From: Bacillota bacterium
GTDB lineage: Bacteria; Bacillota; Clostridia; Tissierellales; Peptoniphilaceae
Assembly: GCA_028724185.1 (NCBI GenBank)
Contig: JAQYDN010000007.1
Span: 25,447 to 89,446, forward strand
Length of the DNA stretch: 64,000 bases
Direction of reading: 5' to 3'
Made by a program: the position numbers and the translations under genes. The notes under the pieces were generated by a model. The model ran no database searches and was not told the origin of the DNA. It saw nothing but the letters and a program-made list of their open reading frames with translations. Shown one piece after another: positions 44,697 to 53,651 of this stretch (position 1 is its first letter; every line of letters begins with the position of its first letter).

Positions 44697-44746
44697 AAAA
44701 AAAGACACGAAGAAACTACACCCGCGGTGGTGTACCCCTTCGTGCC
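44697..44746 (-). terminator. Leader hairpin with T-run before thiS (attenuator)
   Basis: On the minus strand, CACGAAG / CTTCGTG encloses an inner TACACC / GGTGTA hairpin. TTTTTTT follows, 14 nt ahead of the thiS ATG. It is placed as a regulated terminator, but no TPP aptamer precedes it. Confidence 0.75.
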
Positions 44747-44761
44747 TTGCACTCTGCTGTC

Positions 44762-44790
44762 AATATAACATATCCGTTTTCCCTTGGCAA
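44762..44790 (-). promoter_or_regulatory. Promoter of the thiSFGHE2 operon
   Basis: The minus strand has TTGCCA, 17 nt and TATATT with an upstream TGT. The transcript would start near 44755, leaving a leader of only about 70 nt before thiS. Confidence 0.65.
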
Positions 44791-45113
44791 CCGTTTTCGT
44801 CAAAGTCGTAAATATCTAAAACGGGAAATAGGTTTGTTTACCTATATAGATCCATATATCTAACGATTTTAACTCAAATTTCACTTATCGGCACCATTCG
44901 ACATGCAAAACATTCAATTTACTGAATTTTTCGCTTTCTTCCTTTACTTTATCCCGGTCTCGTCTTCCCGCCAAAACCGACCGCCGACTGAAAATAATTC
45001 GGCTATTAATTAACAATCTTAAAAAAATTGTGAAATTTAATTCTAATTTTCCCGTCGACTCCTCTTTTTTCCGTTTCCCTATAAAAATAATTTTATTTTT
45101 TTCACATTAAAGG
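44791..45113. other. AT-rich intergenic stretch without recognised gene
   Basis: This is non-coding AT-rich DNA between divergent thiS and the AGCS symporter gene. I see no ORF, tRNA or aptamer signature. It may hold regulatory sites for the symporter gene. Confidence 0.6.
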
Positions 45114-45141
45114 TTTAATTTTTTAAAGAACCGTGTATAAT
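45114..45141 (+). promoter_or_regulatory. Promoter of the AGCS symporter gene
   Basis: TTTAAT, 16 nt and TATAAT lie about 40 nt before the start codon. The -10 is consensus and the -35 weak. Confidence 0.55.
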
Positions 45142-45180
45142 GTATTTAAACGAAATCATTTTAATCTATGGAGGTGGCAT

Positions 45181-46560
45181 ATGTCATTTGCAGACTTTTT
45201 GACTAAGTTCGATGCTGTTCTTTGGGGTGCTCCTTTAATGATACTTCTCCTCGGAGCCGGCATTATCTTGTCAATTCGCACACACTTTGTTCAATCCAAA
45301 CATTTTGGATACATCTTGAAAAATACGCTTGGCAAAATGTTCGCTAAAAGCGAAGTTGAAGACGGTGCGATCTCACCTTTCCAAGCACTTTCCACCGCGC
45401 TGGCCGCTACGGTCGGTACCGGAAACATCGTCGGCGTATCGGTCGCCATCTTAGGCGGCGGCCCCGGTGCCATATTTTGGATGTGGGTGGCCGCATTCTT
45501 CGGCATGGCGACGAAGTTCTCGGAAGTTAACTTATCCATTGCCTATCGTATAAAAACCGAAGACGGCTACGCCGGCGGTCCGATGTACTACATAGACCGC
45601 GGTCTGAAAAAACCCTGGCTCGGCAAGTGCTTTGCCCTCCTCGCGGCCATCGCGACATTCGGAATCGGCTGTTCCGTCCAATCGAATGCGATCGCCGGCA
45701 CGTTGAACTCCTCGTTTAACGTCTCCGCCACGGTCACGGGTATCGTCGTTACGGTCCTCGCAGCCATCGTCGTCATCGGCGGCATTAAGTCGATCGCCAG
45801 AGTTACCGAAAAACTCGTTCCCTTTATGGCTGCTTTCTACATCATCGGCGGTCTGATCATTATCATCGGAAACATCGGTAACCTTCCCGGTGCCATTCGC
45901 GACATCTTCGTCGGCGCATTCAACCCGGCAGCTGTCGGCGGCGGCGCCCTCGGCTACACCATCATGGTCGCCATGAGAAACGGCATCAGCCGCGGCGTCT
46001 TCACCAACGAAGCCGGCTTAGGTTCCTCGCCTATCGCTCACGCGAGCGCTTCGACCGACCACCCGACTCGTCAAGGGATGTGGGGCGTCACCGAAGTATT
46101 CTTGGACACCTTCGTCGTATGTACGATTACCGCATTAGTTATCTTAACTTCCGGCGTACTGGACCTCGGCGAAACCGACGCATCGGCTCTCGTCGCGACG
46201 GCATTCTCGCTGCACTTCTCATTCGGCCGCTACATCGTTTCCATCGGTCTTATGCTCTTCGCCTTCTCGACGATTCTCGGCTGGGAATTCTACGGCGAAA
46301 CATCCGCCCGTTACTTGTTAGGTAAAAAAATCAGCATTCCCTACAAGATTGTTTTCCTTATCATGGTCTTCGTCGGCTCGACGATGAACCTCGACCTCGC
46401 ATGGACCGTTGCCAACATCTTAAACGGCTTAATGGCCATCCCGAACTTGATCGGCTTAATCGGCCTCTCCGGCGTCGTCGTCGCTCTTCAAAAAGACTTC
46501 TTCCGCGACGACCGCTTGCGCAAGTCGCCCGAAGAATACAGCCATATCGTCAAACGCTAA
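45181..46560 (+). CDS. Sodium:alanine/glycine symporter (AGCS family)
   Basis: The product is 459 aa from the ATG at 45181 (MSFADFLTKFDAVLWGAPLMILLLGAGIILSIRT) behind GGAGGTGGCAT. About ten to eleven membrane segments are seen. The family signature is clear: SPFQALSTALAATVGTGNIVGVSVAILGGGPGAIFWMWVAAFFGMATKFSEV, followed by NGISRGVFTNEAGLGSSPIAHASA. It imports alanine or glycine with Na+, which suits an amino-acid-fermenting anaerobe. Codon use is even and AT-richer at the N-terminus, consistent with high expression. Confidence 0.95.
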   Translation: MSFADFLTKFDAVLWGAPLMILLLGAGIILSIRTHFVQSKHFGYILKNTLGKMFAKSEVEDGAISPFQALSTALAATVGTGNIVGVSVAILGGGPGAIFWMWVAAFFGMATKFSEVNLSIAYRIKTEDGYAGGPMYYIDRGLKKPWLGKCFALLAAIATFGIGCSVQSNAIAGTLNSSFNVSATVTGIVVTVLAAIVVIGGIKSIARVTEKLVPFMAAFYIIGGLIIIIGNIGNLPGAIRDIFVGAFNPAAVGGGALGYTIMVAMRNGISRGVFTNEAGLGSSPIAHASASTDHPTRQGMWGVTEVFLDTFVVCTITALVILTSGVLDLGETDASALVATAFSLHFSFGRYIVSIGLMLFAFSTILGWEFYGETSARYLLGKKISIPYKIVFLIMVFVGSTMNLDLAWTVANILNGLMAIPNLIGLIGLSGVVVALQKDFFRDDRLRKSPEEYSHIVKR

Positions 46561-46566
46561 ACGTAT

Positions 46567-46599
46567 AAAAAAGCATCCTGTCCTCAGGGTGCTTTTTTT
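46567..46599 (+). terminator. Intrinsic terminator after the AGCS gene
   Basis: AAAAAAGCATCCTG-TCCT-CAGGGTGCTTTTTTT forms a stem with one G-T pair, 7 nt after the stop. Confidence 0.92.
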
Positions 46600-46777
46600 G
46601 ATGCCGTCCTCACCATGTCGTTTCGAGTAACTATCGACAAAACGCCTTCACTTATAGACCGATCACCTCGTAATATTCGGCAAACGAGATTTGCACGGGG
46701 AAAAATGTGGTATCCTTATCTATAGACTTTCAATCTCATTTGACTCTATTATTTGCTTTGTCGGAAGGAGAAATCTC

Positions 46778-48127
46778 ATGGACAATCATTTTGATTATAT
46801 CGTTATCGGAGGCGGATCCGGCGGATCCGCAACCGCAAATCGCGCCGCCGAATACGGCGCAAAAGTCGCCATCGTCGAAGAAAATCTCTTCGGCGGTACC
46901 TGCGTCAACCGGGGCTGCGTGCCGAAAAAAATCTTGTGGTACGGTTCCACGATTCGCAGAACACTCGAAAAAGAAGCGCCGAATTACGGCTATCGCCTCG
47001 ACAACTGGTCTTTCGACTTTAAGACGCTGCGCAGGTCGCAACAGGATTATCTCGACCGGGCGCGCAATTCCTTTGAGAAAAGTCTCGAAAACAACGGTGT
47101 CGCTCGGATCAAAGGGCGCGCTCGCTTCAAAGACGCGCATACCATCGTCGTCGACGGCAAGGAGTATACCGCCGATCACATCACGATCGCGACGGGCGCC
47201 TCGCCGACGCCCTGTCCCCTGCCGGGCGCGGAATTCGTCGACTACTCGAACGACTTCTTCAACTGGAAAGACCTTCCCCGATCGGTCGCCGTCATCGGCG
47301 GCGGATATATCGGCACGGAGCTTTCCGGATTCTTGGCGGGTATGGGAGTCGACACCCGACTGTTAGTCAGAAAAGACCGCATCCTCAGAAAATTCGATCC
47401 CTTCGTCACCGACGCCCTCACAGACGAACTCATTAATATCGGCGTCGACCTCCGCTTCGAGACGTCCGCGGCTTCCTTTAAAAAAGTCGACGGCGGCGTC
47501 GAAATAACCTTCACAGACGGCGACAAAGCCACCTTCGAACGCGTCATCTGGGCGGCCGGCGTCCGCCCCAACGTCGACGACTTGGGACTCGAAAACACCG
47601 ACGTCGAGATCGACGAACGCGGCCGCATCGTCTCCGACGACTACGAGTGCACCGCGGAAGAGGGCATCTACGCGTTTGGCGACGTCACGGGCAAGTTGGA
47701 TTTGACCCCGGTCGCAATCGCGGCGGGGCGACGCCTTTCGGATCGCCTCTTCGGCGGCGAAAAAGACGCGCACTTAAACTACGAGAACGTTCCGACGGTC
47801 ATCTTCTCCCACCCGCCGATAGGAACTGTCGGACTCACGCTTAAAGCCGCCGAAGAAAAGTACGGCAAGGAAAACGTCAAGGCTCATACGTCTTCGTTTA
47901 CCGACATGCGTTCGTCGGTCTCGGGCCATCCCATGGCCTCGAAGATGATGCTCGTCTGCGCGGGCGAGGACGAAAAGATCGTCGGCATTCACGCTCTTGG
48001 CGCGGGCGTCGACGAAATGATGCAGGGATTCGCCGTCGCCGTCAAGATGGGCGCCACCAAGGCGGACTTCGACGCGACCGTCGCCATTCACCCGACGAGC
48101 GCCGAAGAGTTGGTCACGATGCGCTAG
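46778..48127 (+). CDS. gor: Glutathione-reductase-like pyridine nucleotide-disulfide oxidoreductase
   Basis: The product is 449 aa from the ATG at 46778 behind CGGAAGGAG. Features in order are the FAD-binding [22 protein letters not shown], the redox-active disulfide [13 protein letters not shown], the NAD(P)-binding [23 protein letters not shown], the second FAD segment [23 protein letters not shown] and the C-terminal dimerisation domain with the active-site His region ([13 protein letters not shown]). NAD(P)H-dependent reduction of glutathione or another low-molecular-weight disulfide is expected. Glutathione synthesis genes are not in this window, although a Ddl-like ATP-grasp protein is at 59.4 kb. 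Confidence 0.92.
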   Translation: MDNHFDYIVIGGGSGGSATANRAAEYGAKVAIVEENLFGGTCVNRGCVPKKILWYGSTIRRTLEKEAPNYGYRLDNWSFDFKTLRRSQQDYLDRARNSFEKSLENNGVARIKGRARFKDAHTIVVDGKEYTADHITIATGASPTPCPLPGAEFVDYSNDFFNWKDLPRSVAVIGGGYIGTELSGFLAGMGVDTRLLVRKDRILRKFDPFVTDALTDELINIGVDLRFETSAASFKKVDGGVEITFTDGDKATFERVIWAAGVRPNVDDLGLENTDVEIDERGRIVSDDYECTAEEGIYAFGDVTGKLDLTPVAIAAGRRLSDRLFGGEKDAHLNYENVPTVIFSHPPIGTVGLTLKAAEEKYGKENVKAHTSSFTDMRSSVSGHPMASKMMLVCAGEDEKIVGIHALGAGVDEMMQGFAVAVKMGATKADFDATVAIHPTSAEELVTMR

Positions 48128-48176
48128 TAATACAAACCCCTCTGCACACAGAAGCACTTTCTATGGCATAGACTGA

Positions 48177-48220
48177 AACCCCTAAAGTTAAACCAATGAC
48201 GTTCAGCTTTAGGGGTTTTT
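48177..48220 (+). terminator. Intrinsic terminator after gor
   Basis: AAACCCCTAAAG / CTTTAGGGGTTTTT flank an 18-nt loop, 49 nt after the stop codon. Confidence 0.85.
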
Positions 48221-48594
48221 GTGTACTCACATGTCGTACAATTTCAAACTTACATCATAAAAAATTCTCACCCCCTAAAGTAGGTGCATATTTTATGAAA
48301 TGACAAGACAAGCACAGTTATGGAGGTGATATATGCTTAAAAATCTATGATCGATGAGTAAAACCGTGCTCCTTATAATGATTTTATTGCATAAATCTTA
48401 AACTCTAAATAATCACTATCTACAAGATGTATAACGAAACCTAATTTGAGTAATCTGTCTCTCCTCAATAATATTCATGATTTCATAAGATCAATTTGTA
48501 ATCACATTCTTCTCCAAATTAGAGAACCTCCAGAATATTCTGGAGGTTCTCTAATTTGGAGATACTTATCTTTTATAAAAATATCTTCTTAACT
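48221..48594. other. AT-rich gene-free stretch at the edge of the low-GC island
   Basis: There is no convincing ORF. A good-looking GGAGGTGATAT plus ATG at 48320-48336 opens only a five-codon frame (MLKNL), which looks like a decayed gene start. The region also holds the 52-nt perfect palindrome listed separately. Base composition matches the island to its right, not the gor gene on its left. Confidence 0.6.
48511..48562. repeat. Perfect 52-nt palindrome (26-bp arms, no loop)
   Basis: TCTCCAAATTAGAGAACCTCCAGAAT is followed at once by its exact reverse complement. It lies 33 nt behind the stop of the M20 gene, so it may end that transcript, but no T-run follows on either strand. The perfect arms without any spacer are unusual for a plain terminator. 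Confidence 0.9.
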
Positions 48595-49776
48595 TTATAA
48601 AAGATTCATTGACATTTGCACAAAATAGTCAACACCTTTAATCAATATATCCTCATCAACAAGGAATTTCGGATTATGATTTGGATAAATCACACCGTCA
48701 CATTCTTTTGAAGTATTTAAGAAGGTGAATACTGCAGGAACTTCTTGGGCAAAATAAGCAAAATCTTCGCTACCCATACTAGGTTTTGAGAGCTTCTTTA
48801 CATTTTTTTCACCAAAAAGTTCTTTACTACCATTGAAGACTTTATCTGCCAATTCTTCATCATTAATTAAGGCCGGATAACCAAAATTATAGTTAATCTC
48901 AGCTTTTCCATCATAACTTTCTGCTGTATGGGTACAAATTTTCTTACAACCATCTGCTATTTGCTGTCTCACTTCTTCACTTAAGCATCTCACGGTGCCA
49001 TTAATGGACACGGAATCAGGTATGATATTATATTGAGTTCCGCCATGTACTTGACCAATAGTAAACACAGCAGAATCAAGAGCGTTAACTTTTCTCGCCA
49101 TAAAAGCTTGTAGTGCTAAAATAGCAGAAGCTGCCATAGGAACCGGATCGATGGTATCATGCGGATAAGCACCGTGTCCTCCTTGTCCCACAAAATCAAC
49201 CGTGAACTCATCTAAGGATGCCATCATAGGGCCTCCAACAAATCCCATTTGCCCAATCTCAATTTCTTGTGATAGAACCCCTACGTGTTGACCTAATACA
49301 TAATCAACCTCCGGATTCTTTAGACAACCTTCATCAATCATTGGCTTAGCGCCACCATCTTTTTCTTCGGAAGGTTGAAATAGAAGCTTGACATTACCTT
49401 TAAGCTCATCTCTATGGTTATTTAAAATAATTCCTGTAGTTAGAAGAATCGCTGTATGACAGTCATGCCCGCATGCGTGCATATTTCCGTTTATCGATTT
49501 AAATTCAAGATCCGTCTCTTCTTTAACGGGAAGCGCATCCATGTCCGCTCTAAGACCTAGTGTCTTCCCAGATTTTTCACCTTCTATCAATGCGACAACT
49601 GCAGAACCATTTACGATCTTTTTATATGGAATACCATTTTCCTCCAAAACATCACATACGTACTTTACAGTCTTCGGAAGATCAAAACCTATCTCTGGTA
49701 TTTGATGAAGATCACGCCTGAATTTAATAAGGATTTCTTCTGCTTTTGATTGATCATATTTAAAAGCTTTCATCAT
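48595..49776 (-). CDS. M20 family amidohydrolase/aminoacylase
   Basis: The 393-aa metallopeptidase-fold enzyme has metal-ligand segments ADMDALPVKEETDLEF and NMHACGHDCHTAILL. FQPSEEKDGGAKPMIDEG (catalytic Glu), the dimerisation-domain motif GQGGHGAYPHDTIDPV and the late SMGSEDFAYF also appear. It belongs to the hippurate hydrolase/N-acyl-amino-acid amidohydrolase/IAA-amino-acid hydrolase group. It is cytoplasmic. Its ATG overlaps the stop of the upstream membrane-protein gene by 4 nt, implying that the two membrane proteins import its N-acyl or aryl-amide substrate (inference). Codon use is far AT-richer than the rest of the window. Confidence 0.93.
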   Translation of the reverse strand: MMKAFKYDQSKAEEILIKFRRDLHQIPEIGFDLPKTVKYVCDVLEENGIPYKKIVNGSAVVALIEGEKSGKTLGLRADMDALPVKEETDLEFKSINGNMHACGHDCHTAILLTTGIILNNHRDELKGNVKLLFQPSEEKDGGAKPMIDEGCLKNPEVDYVLGQHVGVLSQEIEIGQMGFVGGPMMASLDEFTVDFVGQGGHGAYPHDTIDPVPMAASAILALQAFMARKVNALDSAVFTIGQVHGGTQYNIIPDSVSINGTVRCLSEEVRQQIADGCKKICTHTAESYDGKAEINYNFGYPALINDEELADKVFNGSKELFGEKNVKKLSKPSMGSEDFAYFAQEVPAVFTFLNTSKECDGVIYPNHNPKFLVDEDILIKGVDYFVQMSMNLL

Positions 49777-50444
49777 TTTTCACCCTTCTTTCTTGTTTTA
49801 ATTCCAAAGAAAATTGTAGCAAATACTGTTACCGGAACGATGACAAAGGTTGGTGCTCCAATTTTTATCAATATAACTGTAAGTACTAAGGCGAAAAGAC
49901 CACTCTTAATATCTTTTATAGCAAACATCGCATACATTGATCCAAATATGGACGGAGCTATAAAATCAAAAGCCGCTAAAACTGATTCTGGCAAGATTGA
50001 AATGATGTAACTACCCGCAACTGCAGCTAGAACCGTTACAATTATATTCGTAATGATTGATCCTGCAATTCCTAAAGTTGAGACTAATTCCGCTTTATTC
50101 GTGCCACCTTCGACCCCTACGGCTTCTTGCGCGAGCGCTGAACATGGCACTCGCATATTACCCAAGTTCCCTGATATAAAACCCATGAATGTTCCGGGCA
50201 ACCCTAGAATTGGAAAATAAGAAATAGGTTCAATTATATAATAAGATCCAAAGATTGCAGCAATTAGAGCCCAACCTTTTAGAATATTAGCTGCACCTGG
50301 AAATGCATCATAACGAATAGATATATATAGTGCAGGCAAAAATGAAAACAGAACACCTAAAAGATTTAATATACGTCCCATTTTTATGACGGGTTTCGTA
50401 AACTGCTGTTCATATTGTTGATCTTGATTTGTTAAGTTTTCCAT
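49773..50444 (-). CDS. Small integral membrane protein, probable transporter subunit
   Basis: The 223-aa protein has a short charged N-terminus (MENLTNQDQQYEQQF) and about five to six hydrophobic segments. The motif GLPGTFMGFISGNLGNMRVPCSALAQEAVGVEGGTNKAELVSTLGIAGSIITN looks like a conserved transport core. I do not recognise a named family with certainty. It stands between a DUF5058-like membrane protein and the M20 amidohydrolase, so the three likely form one uptake-and-hydrolysis system, with the two membrane proteins as partners. A GGAAGGTG site precedes the ATG. Confidence 0.8.
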   Translation of the reverse strand: MENLTNQDQQYEQQFTKPVIKMGRILNLLGVLFSFLPALYISIRYDAFPGAANILKGWALIAAIFGSYYIIEPISYFPILGLPGTFMGFISGNLGNMRVPCSALAQEAVGVEGGTNKAELVSTLGIAGSIITNIIVTVLAAVAGSYIISILPESVLAAFDFIAPSIFGSMYAMFAIKDIKSGLFALVLTVILIKIGAPTFVIVPVTVFATIFFGIKTRKKGEK

Positions 50445-50456
50445 ACTACACCTTCC

Positions 50457-51155
50457 TTATGAACGAGCGATTGTGCCGGCTATCATGCCGATAATCAGTG
50501 CAAAACCTAAATTAAATTCCATCAGAATTGGTATCTTTTTCCCAAGTTGATTCAATAGGATCATCGCAATACCCGCAATGACAGCGGCTACAGCATTCTC
50601 TATTGAAGGCATTGCATTACTGACCGCCAAATATCCCATTGCGCCACACATACCCGAAACAGATATTACACTCGTTATAGAAGTATCTCCTTTTGTCAAT
50701 TTATAAGAGATCGCATCTAATTTATCAGTTAATAGTGCTACTACTAGTAACCAACCGCAGCCATTAAGCGCCATGACCCAACATGCATTTGCATAGTTTA
50801 CAAGATTGTAATCTGGTGAATCTAACGTTGTACCCATCGCTTGTGCCGCCATTTCAGCAGCTGTGAGCTCTGTATGAGCTGCTCCTATGATGGAAAGTCT
50901 CTGCCAGGCCAATGGTCCACCAATTTTTGACATGAGACCTAACATGACGACAAATACACCTAATGCAGGTCCAATTGCCGAAATAGCGCCCGTTCGGAAA
51001 GCCTTCACTTGTTCTTCAGAACTAAGGTCTACCAATGATCCTACTTTTTTTGCTCTCCTACTATATGTAATTGCCAATGCCCCAACTATTAGAACAAGTG
51101 GTAAAGACATAAGCCACAAAACCGGATCGTTGGCATAATCTAAATAAGAACTCAT
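50457..51155 (-). CDS. DUF5058-like membrane protein
   Basis: The product is 232 aa from the ATG at 51155 (MSSYLDYANDPVLWLMSLPLVLIVGALAITYSRRAKKVG) behind GGAAAGGAG. It has about five membrane segments, with FRTGAISAIGPALGVFVVMLGLMSKIGGPLAWQRLSIIGAAHTELTAAEMAAQAMG as a long conserved-looking central part. The family name is from memory of similar proteins beside M20 peptidases, and no function is established. It heads the three-gene AT-rich unit and is separated from the next gene by 12 nt. Confidence 0.78.
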   Translation of the reverse strand: MSSYLDYANDPVLWLMSLPLVLIVGALAITYSRRAKKVGSLVDLSSEEQVKAFRTGAISAIGPALGVFVVMLGLMSKIGGPLAWQRLSIIGAAHTELTAAEMAAQAMGTTLDSPDYNLVNYANACWVMALNGCGWLLVVALLTDKLDAISYKLTKGDTSITSVISVSGMCGAMGYLAVSNAMPSIENAVAAVIAGIAMILLNQLGKKIPILMEFNLGFALIIGMIAGTIARS

Positions 51156-51520
51156 ACATAACTCCTTTCCATATTTCATAAATAATATCTTATATTTTTA
51201 ATTATAAAGCTCTCCTAACAGCAAGTCAACCAAGGTACTGAATTATTTTCTCTTAATTCGATCATTTAATTAAATAACTATTTTTATATGTTCTATATAA
51301 GATAATTTATTTCGCAAATCCGAATTTTCTGCACCCCAATAAAACAATGCATTACTAAATCTAACTACATAGCATTAGAGTGATCGTCGCACAAAAAGTC
51401 CACCGACAAGTTATGAGCAAGCTCATTTTGAATAAATGCTTCAATGAAGAGCTATTGTTACTTGGAATATGTCGTCCATAAGCTCCCACAAAATATCGGA
51501 GATGTATGCCGTTTAAACGC
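51156..51520. other. AT-rich gene-free stretch, right edge of the island
   Basis: It holds the probable promoter region of the DUF5058-like gene. It also holds a 67-codon track ORF (51361-51564) that overlaps the fprA terminator and has no ribosome binding site. I see no intact gene, tRNA or insertion-sequence end here. Confidence 0.5.
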
Positions 51521-51558
51521 AAAAATACCGGAGACGATTCGACGTTCTCCGGTATTTT
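51521..51558 (-). terminator. Intrinsic terminator after the flavodiiron gene
   Basis: On the minus strand, AAATACCGGAGAACG / CGTCTCCGGTATTT (one bulged A) is followed by TT and a G-rich end. It lies 48 nt behind the stop codon. Confidence 0.85.
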
Positions 51559-51605
51559 ATCCATGTCGGGATTGCTATAAGGAAAGTCCCTCTATTCTTT
51601 ATCGC

Positions 51606-52808
51606 TTATTTCTTTAAGGCTTTTGCCATTTCTTTCGCCATTTGACGGCATTTTTCGTAGTCGTCATCTCCGGGCAAGCCCATGACGTCGATGGTCGTCG
51701 GCAGGACGTCCCACTTCGACTCTTCGGCAAACGCGGCGAATTCTTTTTCGGCGCCTCCGCCCCAGGTGTAGTTGGTGAAAGTTCCCAAGACGTGGTTTTT
51801 CATCTTTTGTTTCTTGAGAACTTCGACGAGTTGGGCCATCGGCGGGAACAGGCCGACGTTATAGGTCGGGCAGCCCAAGATAATGCCCTTGTAGAGCCAG
51901 GTCTCGCTGATCAGATAGCTCAAGTGGGTCTTCGAGACGTCGCGGATGCGAATGTTGCGGACGCCTTCTTCTGTCAGGGCGCGCGCGAGTGCCTCGGCCA
52001 TAATTTCCGTATTGCCGTACATCGAGCCGTAGACGATCAAGACGCCGTCTTCGGTTTTTTGTTCGCTTAAATCGCTATAGAGCGTGACGATGCGCTCGAT
52101 GTTTTCGCGCCAAACGGGGCCGTGGTCGGGACAAATCATCTTGATGTCGAGCCCTTCGAGTTTCTTTAATGCACGGATAACTTGGACGCTGTATTTTCCG
52201 ACGATGTTGGTGTAGTAACGAATGGTTTCTTCGCGATATTTATCCCACTCGACCTGGTCGTCGAAGATCGCGCCGTCGAGCGTGCCGAAACCGCCGAAGG
52301 CGTCTTGACTGAATAAAATGCCGCTTTCTTCTTCAAAGCAGACCATCGATTCGGGCCAGTGGACCATGGGCGTGGTGTAGAATGTGAGTTCTCTCTCGCC
52401 GATTGCGAGGGTCTCGCCGTCTCCGACGACTTTGACGTTGTCTTCGCCGATCTTGTAGAAGTTGTTCATCATCTTGACGGCTTTTTTATTGGTGACGATT
52501 TTGACATCGGGGAAGTGTTCGATAACCATTCTGAGCGACGAGGTATGGTCCGGTTCCATGTGGTTGACGACGACATAGTCGAGGGGACGGTCGCCGAGTG
52601 CCTTTACCAAATTGTCCATAAACTCTTGAACCGAATCGATTCTTACGCAGTCGATCAGACAGGTCTCGCTTCCTCCGTCGAATAGATACGAGTTGTAGCT
52701 GATGCCGTCGGGCAACGGCCACATCGCTTCAAATAAATGTGTATAGCGGTCGTTGACGCCGATATAATGTACATGATCGTTAATTTTTACTACTCTTAAA
52801 TTAGCCAT
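51606..52808 (-). CDS. fprA: Flavodiiron protein (FprA family A-type flavoprotein)
   Basis: The 400-aa enzyme has an N-terminal metallo-beta-lactamase-like diiron domain (about 1-250) with VVNHMEPDHTSSLRMVI (HxExDH metal motif), TTPMVHWPESMVCFEE and CPDHGPVWR. A C-terminal flavodoxin domain (about 255-400) has the FMN loop VYGSMYGNTEIMAEALA. It reduces O2 to water or NO to N2O, detoxifying them in anaerobes, with electrons from rubredoxin or similar. Both domains are complete and length is typical. It is a single-gene unit with its own terminator and a GAAAGGTGAGG site. Confidence 0.96.
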   Translation of the reverse strand: MANLRVVKINDHVHYIGVNDRYTHLFEAMWPLPDGISYNSYLFDGGSETCLIDCVRIDSVQEFMDNLVKALGDRPLDYVVVNHMEPDHTSSLRMVIEHFPDVKIVTNKKAVKMMNNFYKIGEDNVKVVGDGETLAIGERELTFYTTPMVHWPESMVCFEEESGILFSQDAFGGFGTLDGAIFDDQVEWDKYREETIRYYTNIVGKYSVQVIRALKKLEGLDIKMICPDHGPVWRENIERIVTLYSDLSEQKTEDGVLIVYGSMYGNTEIMAEALARALTEEGVRNIRIRDVSKTHLSYLISETWLYKGIILGCPTYNVGLFPPMAQLVEVLKKQKMKNHVLGTFTNYTWGGGAEKEFAAFAEESKWDVLPTTIDVMGLPGDDDYEKCRQMAKEMAKALKK

Positions 52809-52894
52809 AACCTCACCTTTCTATTGACTTGATAATAATCTAACTACGCTACTATCGATTTTATCGCGTCATTCTTTGTTTTTCAATACCGTGC

Positions 52895-53650
52895 TTACAT
52901 GTCCAGCTCGAGCGACACGGGGCAGTGGTCGGATCCGTAGACCTCGTCTAAAATATCCGCCTCGATGATGGCATCGTCCAGCGCGTCGCTTACGACGAAG
53001 TAATCGATGCGCCAGCCTGCGTTCCGCTCACGCGCCTTCGTGATATAACTCCACCAGCTATAGCGATCTTCCGCGTCGGGATAGAGGTAGCGGAAGGTGT
53101 CGGTGTAGCCCGCGTCGAGAAGGTTTTGGAACTGGCTGCGCTCCTCGTCGCTAAAGCCCGCGTTTCTCCGATTGGAAGACGGGTTCTTGAGATCGATCTC
53201 ATGATGTGCCACGTTCAAATCGCCACAGAGCACGACGGGTTTGACGCGATCCAACATATTTAAATACTCGCGGAAGTCGTCTTCCCACTCCATGCGGTAG
53301 TCCAAACGCTCCAGCCCGCGCTTCGAATTCGGCGTGTAGCAGGTCACGAGAAAGAAGTCCTCGAATTCGCAGGTGATGACCCGCCCCTCCTTGTCGTGTT
53401 CCTCGATTCCGATGCCGTAGGAGACATGGAGGGGTTCTTCTTTTGTAAAGACCGCCGTCCCGCTGTAGCCTTTCTTTTCGGCGTAGTTCCAGTACTGATG
53501 ATACCCCTCGAGCTCGAGATCTAATTGTCCTTCGGATAATTTCGTCTCCTGAAGGCAAAAGATGTCGGCATCGACGTCTTCAAAGAAATCCATAAATCCC
53601 TTTTTTAACGCGGCTCGAATGCCGTTTACATTCCATGATATAAGTTTCAT
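52895..53650 (-). CDS. xth: Exodeoxyribonuclease III (AP endonuclease)
   Basis: The 251-aa EEP-fold nuclease has [38 protein letters not shown] (metal Glu), [16 protein letters not shown] (Asp/Asn pair) and [11 protein letters not shown] (catalytic Asp-His). ExoIII/ExoA repairs abasic sites. Length and motifs are standard. It starts 1 nt after the ttcA stop, so the two genes share a transcript. Confidence 0.97.
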   Translation of the reverse strand: MKLISWNVNGIRAALKKGFMDFFEDVDADIFCLQETKLSEGQLDLELEGYHQYWNYAEKKGYSGTAVFTKEEPLHVSYGIGIEEHDKEGRVITCEFEDFFLVTCYTPNSKRGLERLDYRMEWEDDFREYLNMLDRVKPVVLCGDLNVAHHEIDLKNPSSNRRNAGFSDEERSQFQNLLDAGYTDTFRYLYPDAEDRYSWWSYITKARERNAGWRIDYFVVSDALDDAIIEADILDEVYGSDHCPVSLELDM

Positions 53651-53651
53651 C

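Noticed and set aside
48301-48352. Possible small gene with a strong ribosome binding site at 48320-48336
   Set aside because: The frame stops after five codons (MLKNL). It is at best a decayed gene start.
51361-51564. 67-codon minus-strand ORF
   Set aside because: It includes the fprA terminator stem, has no ribosome binding site and shows no recognised domain.
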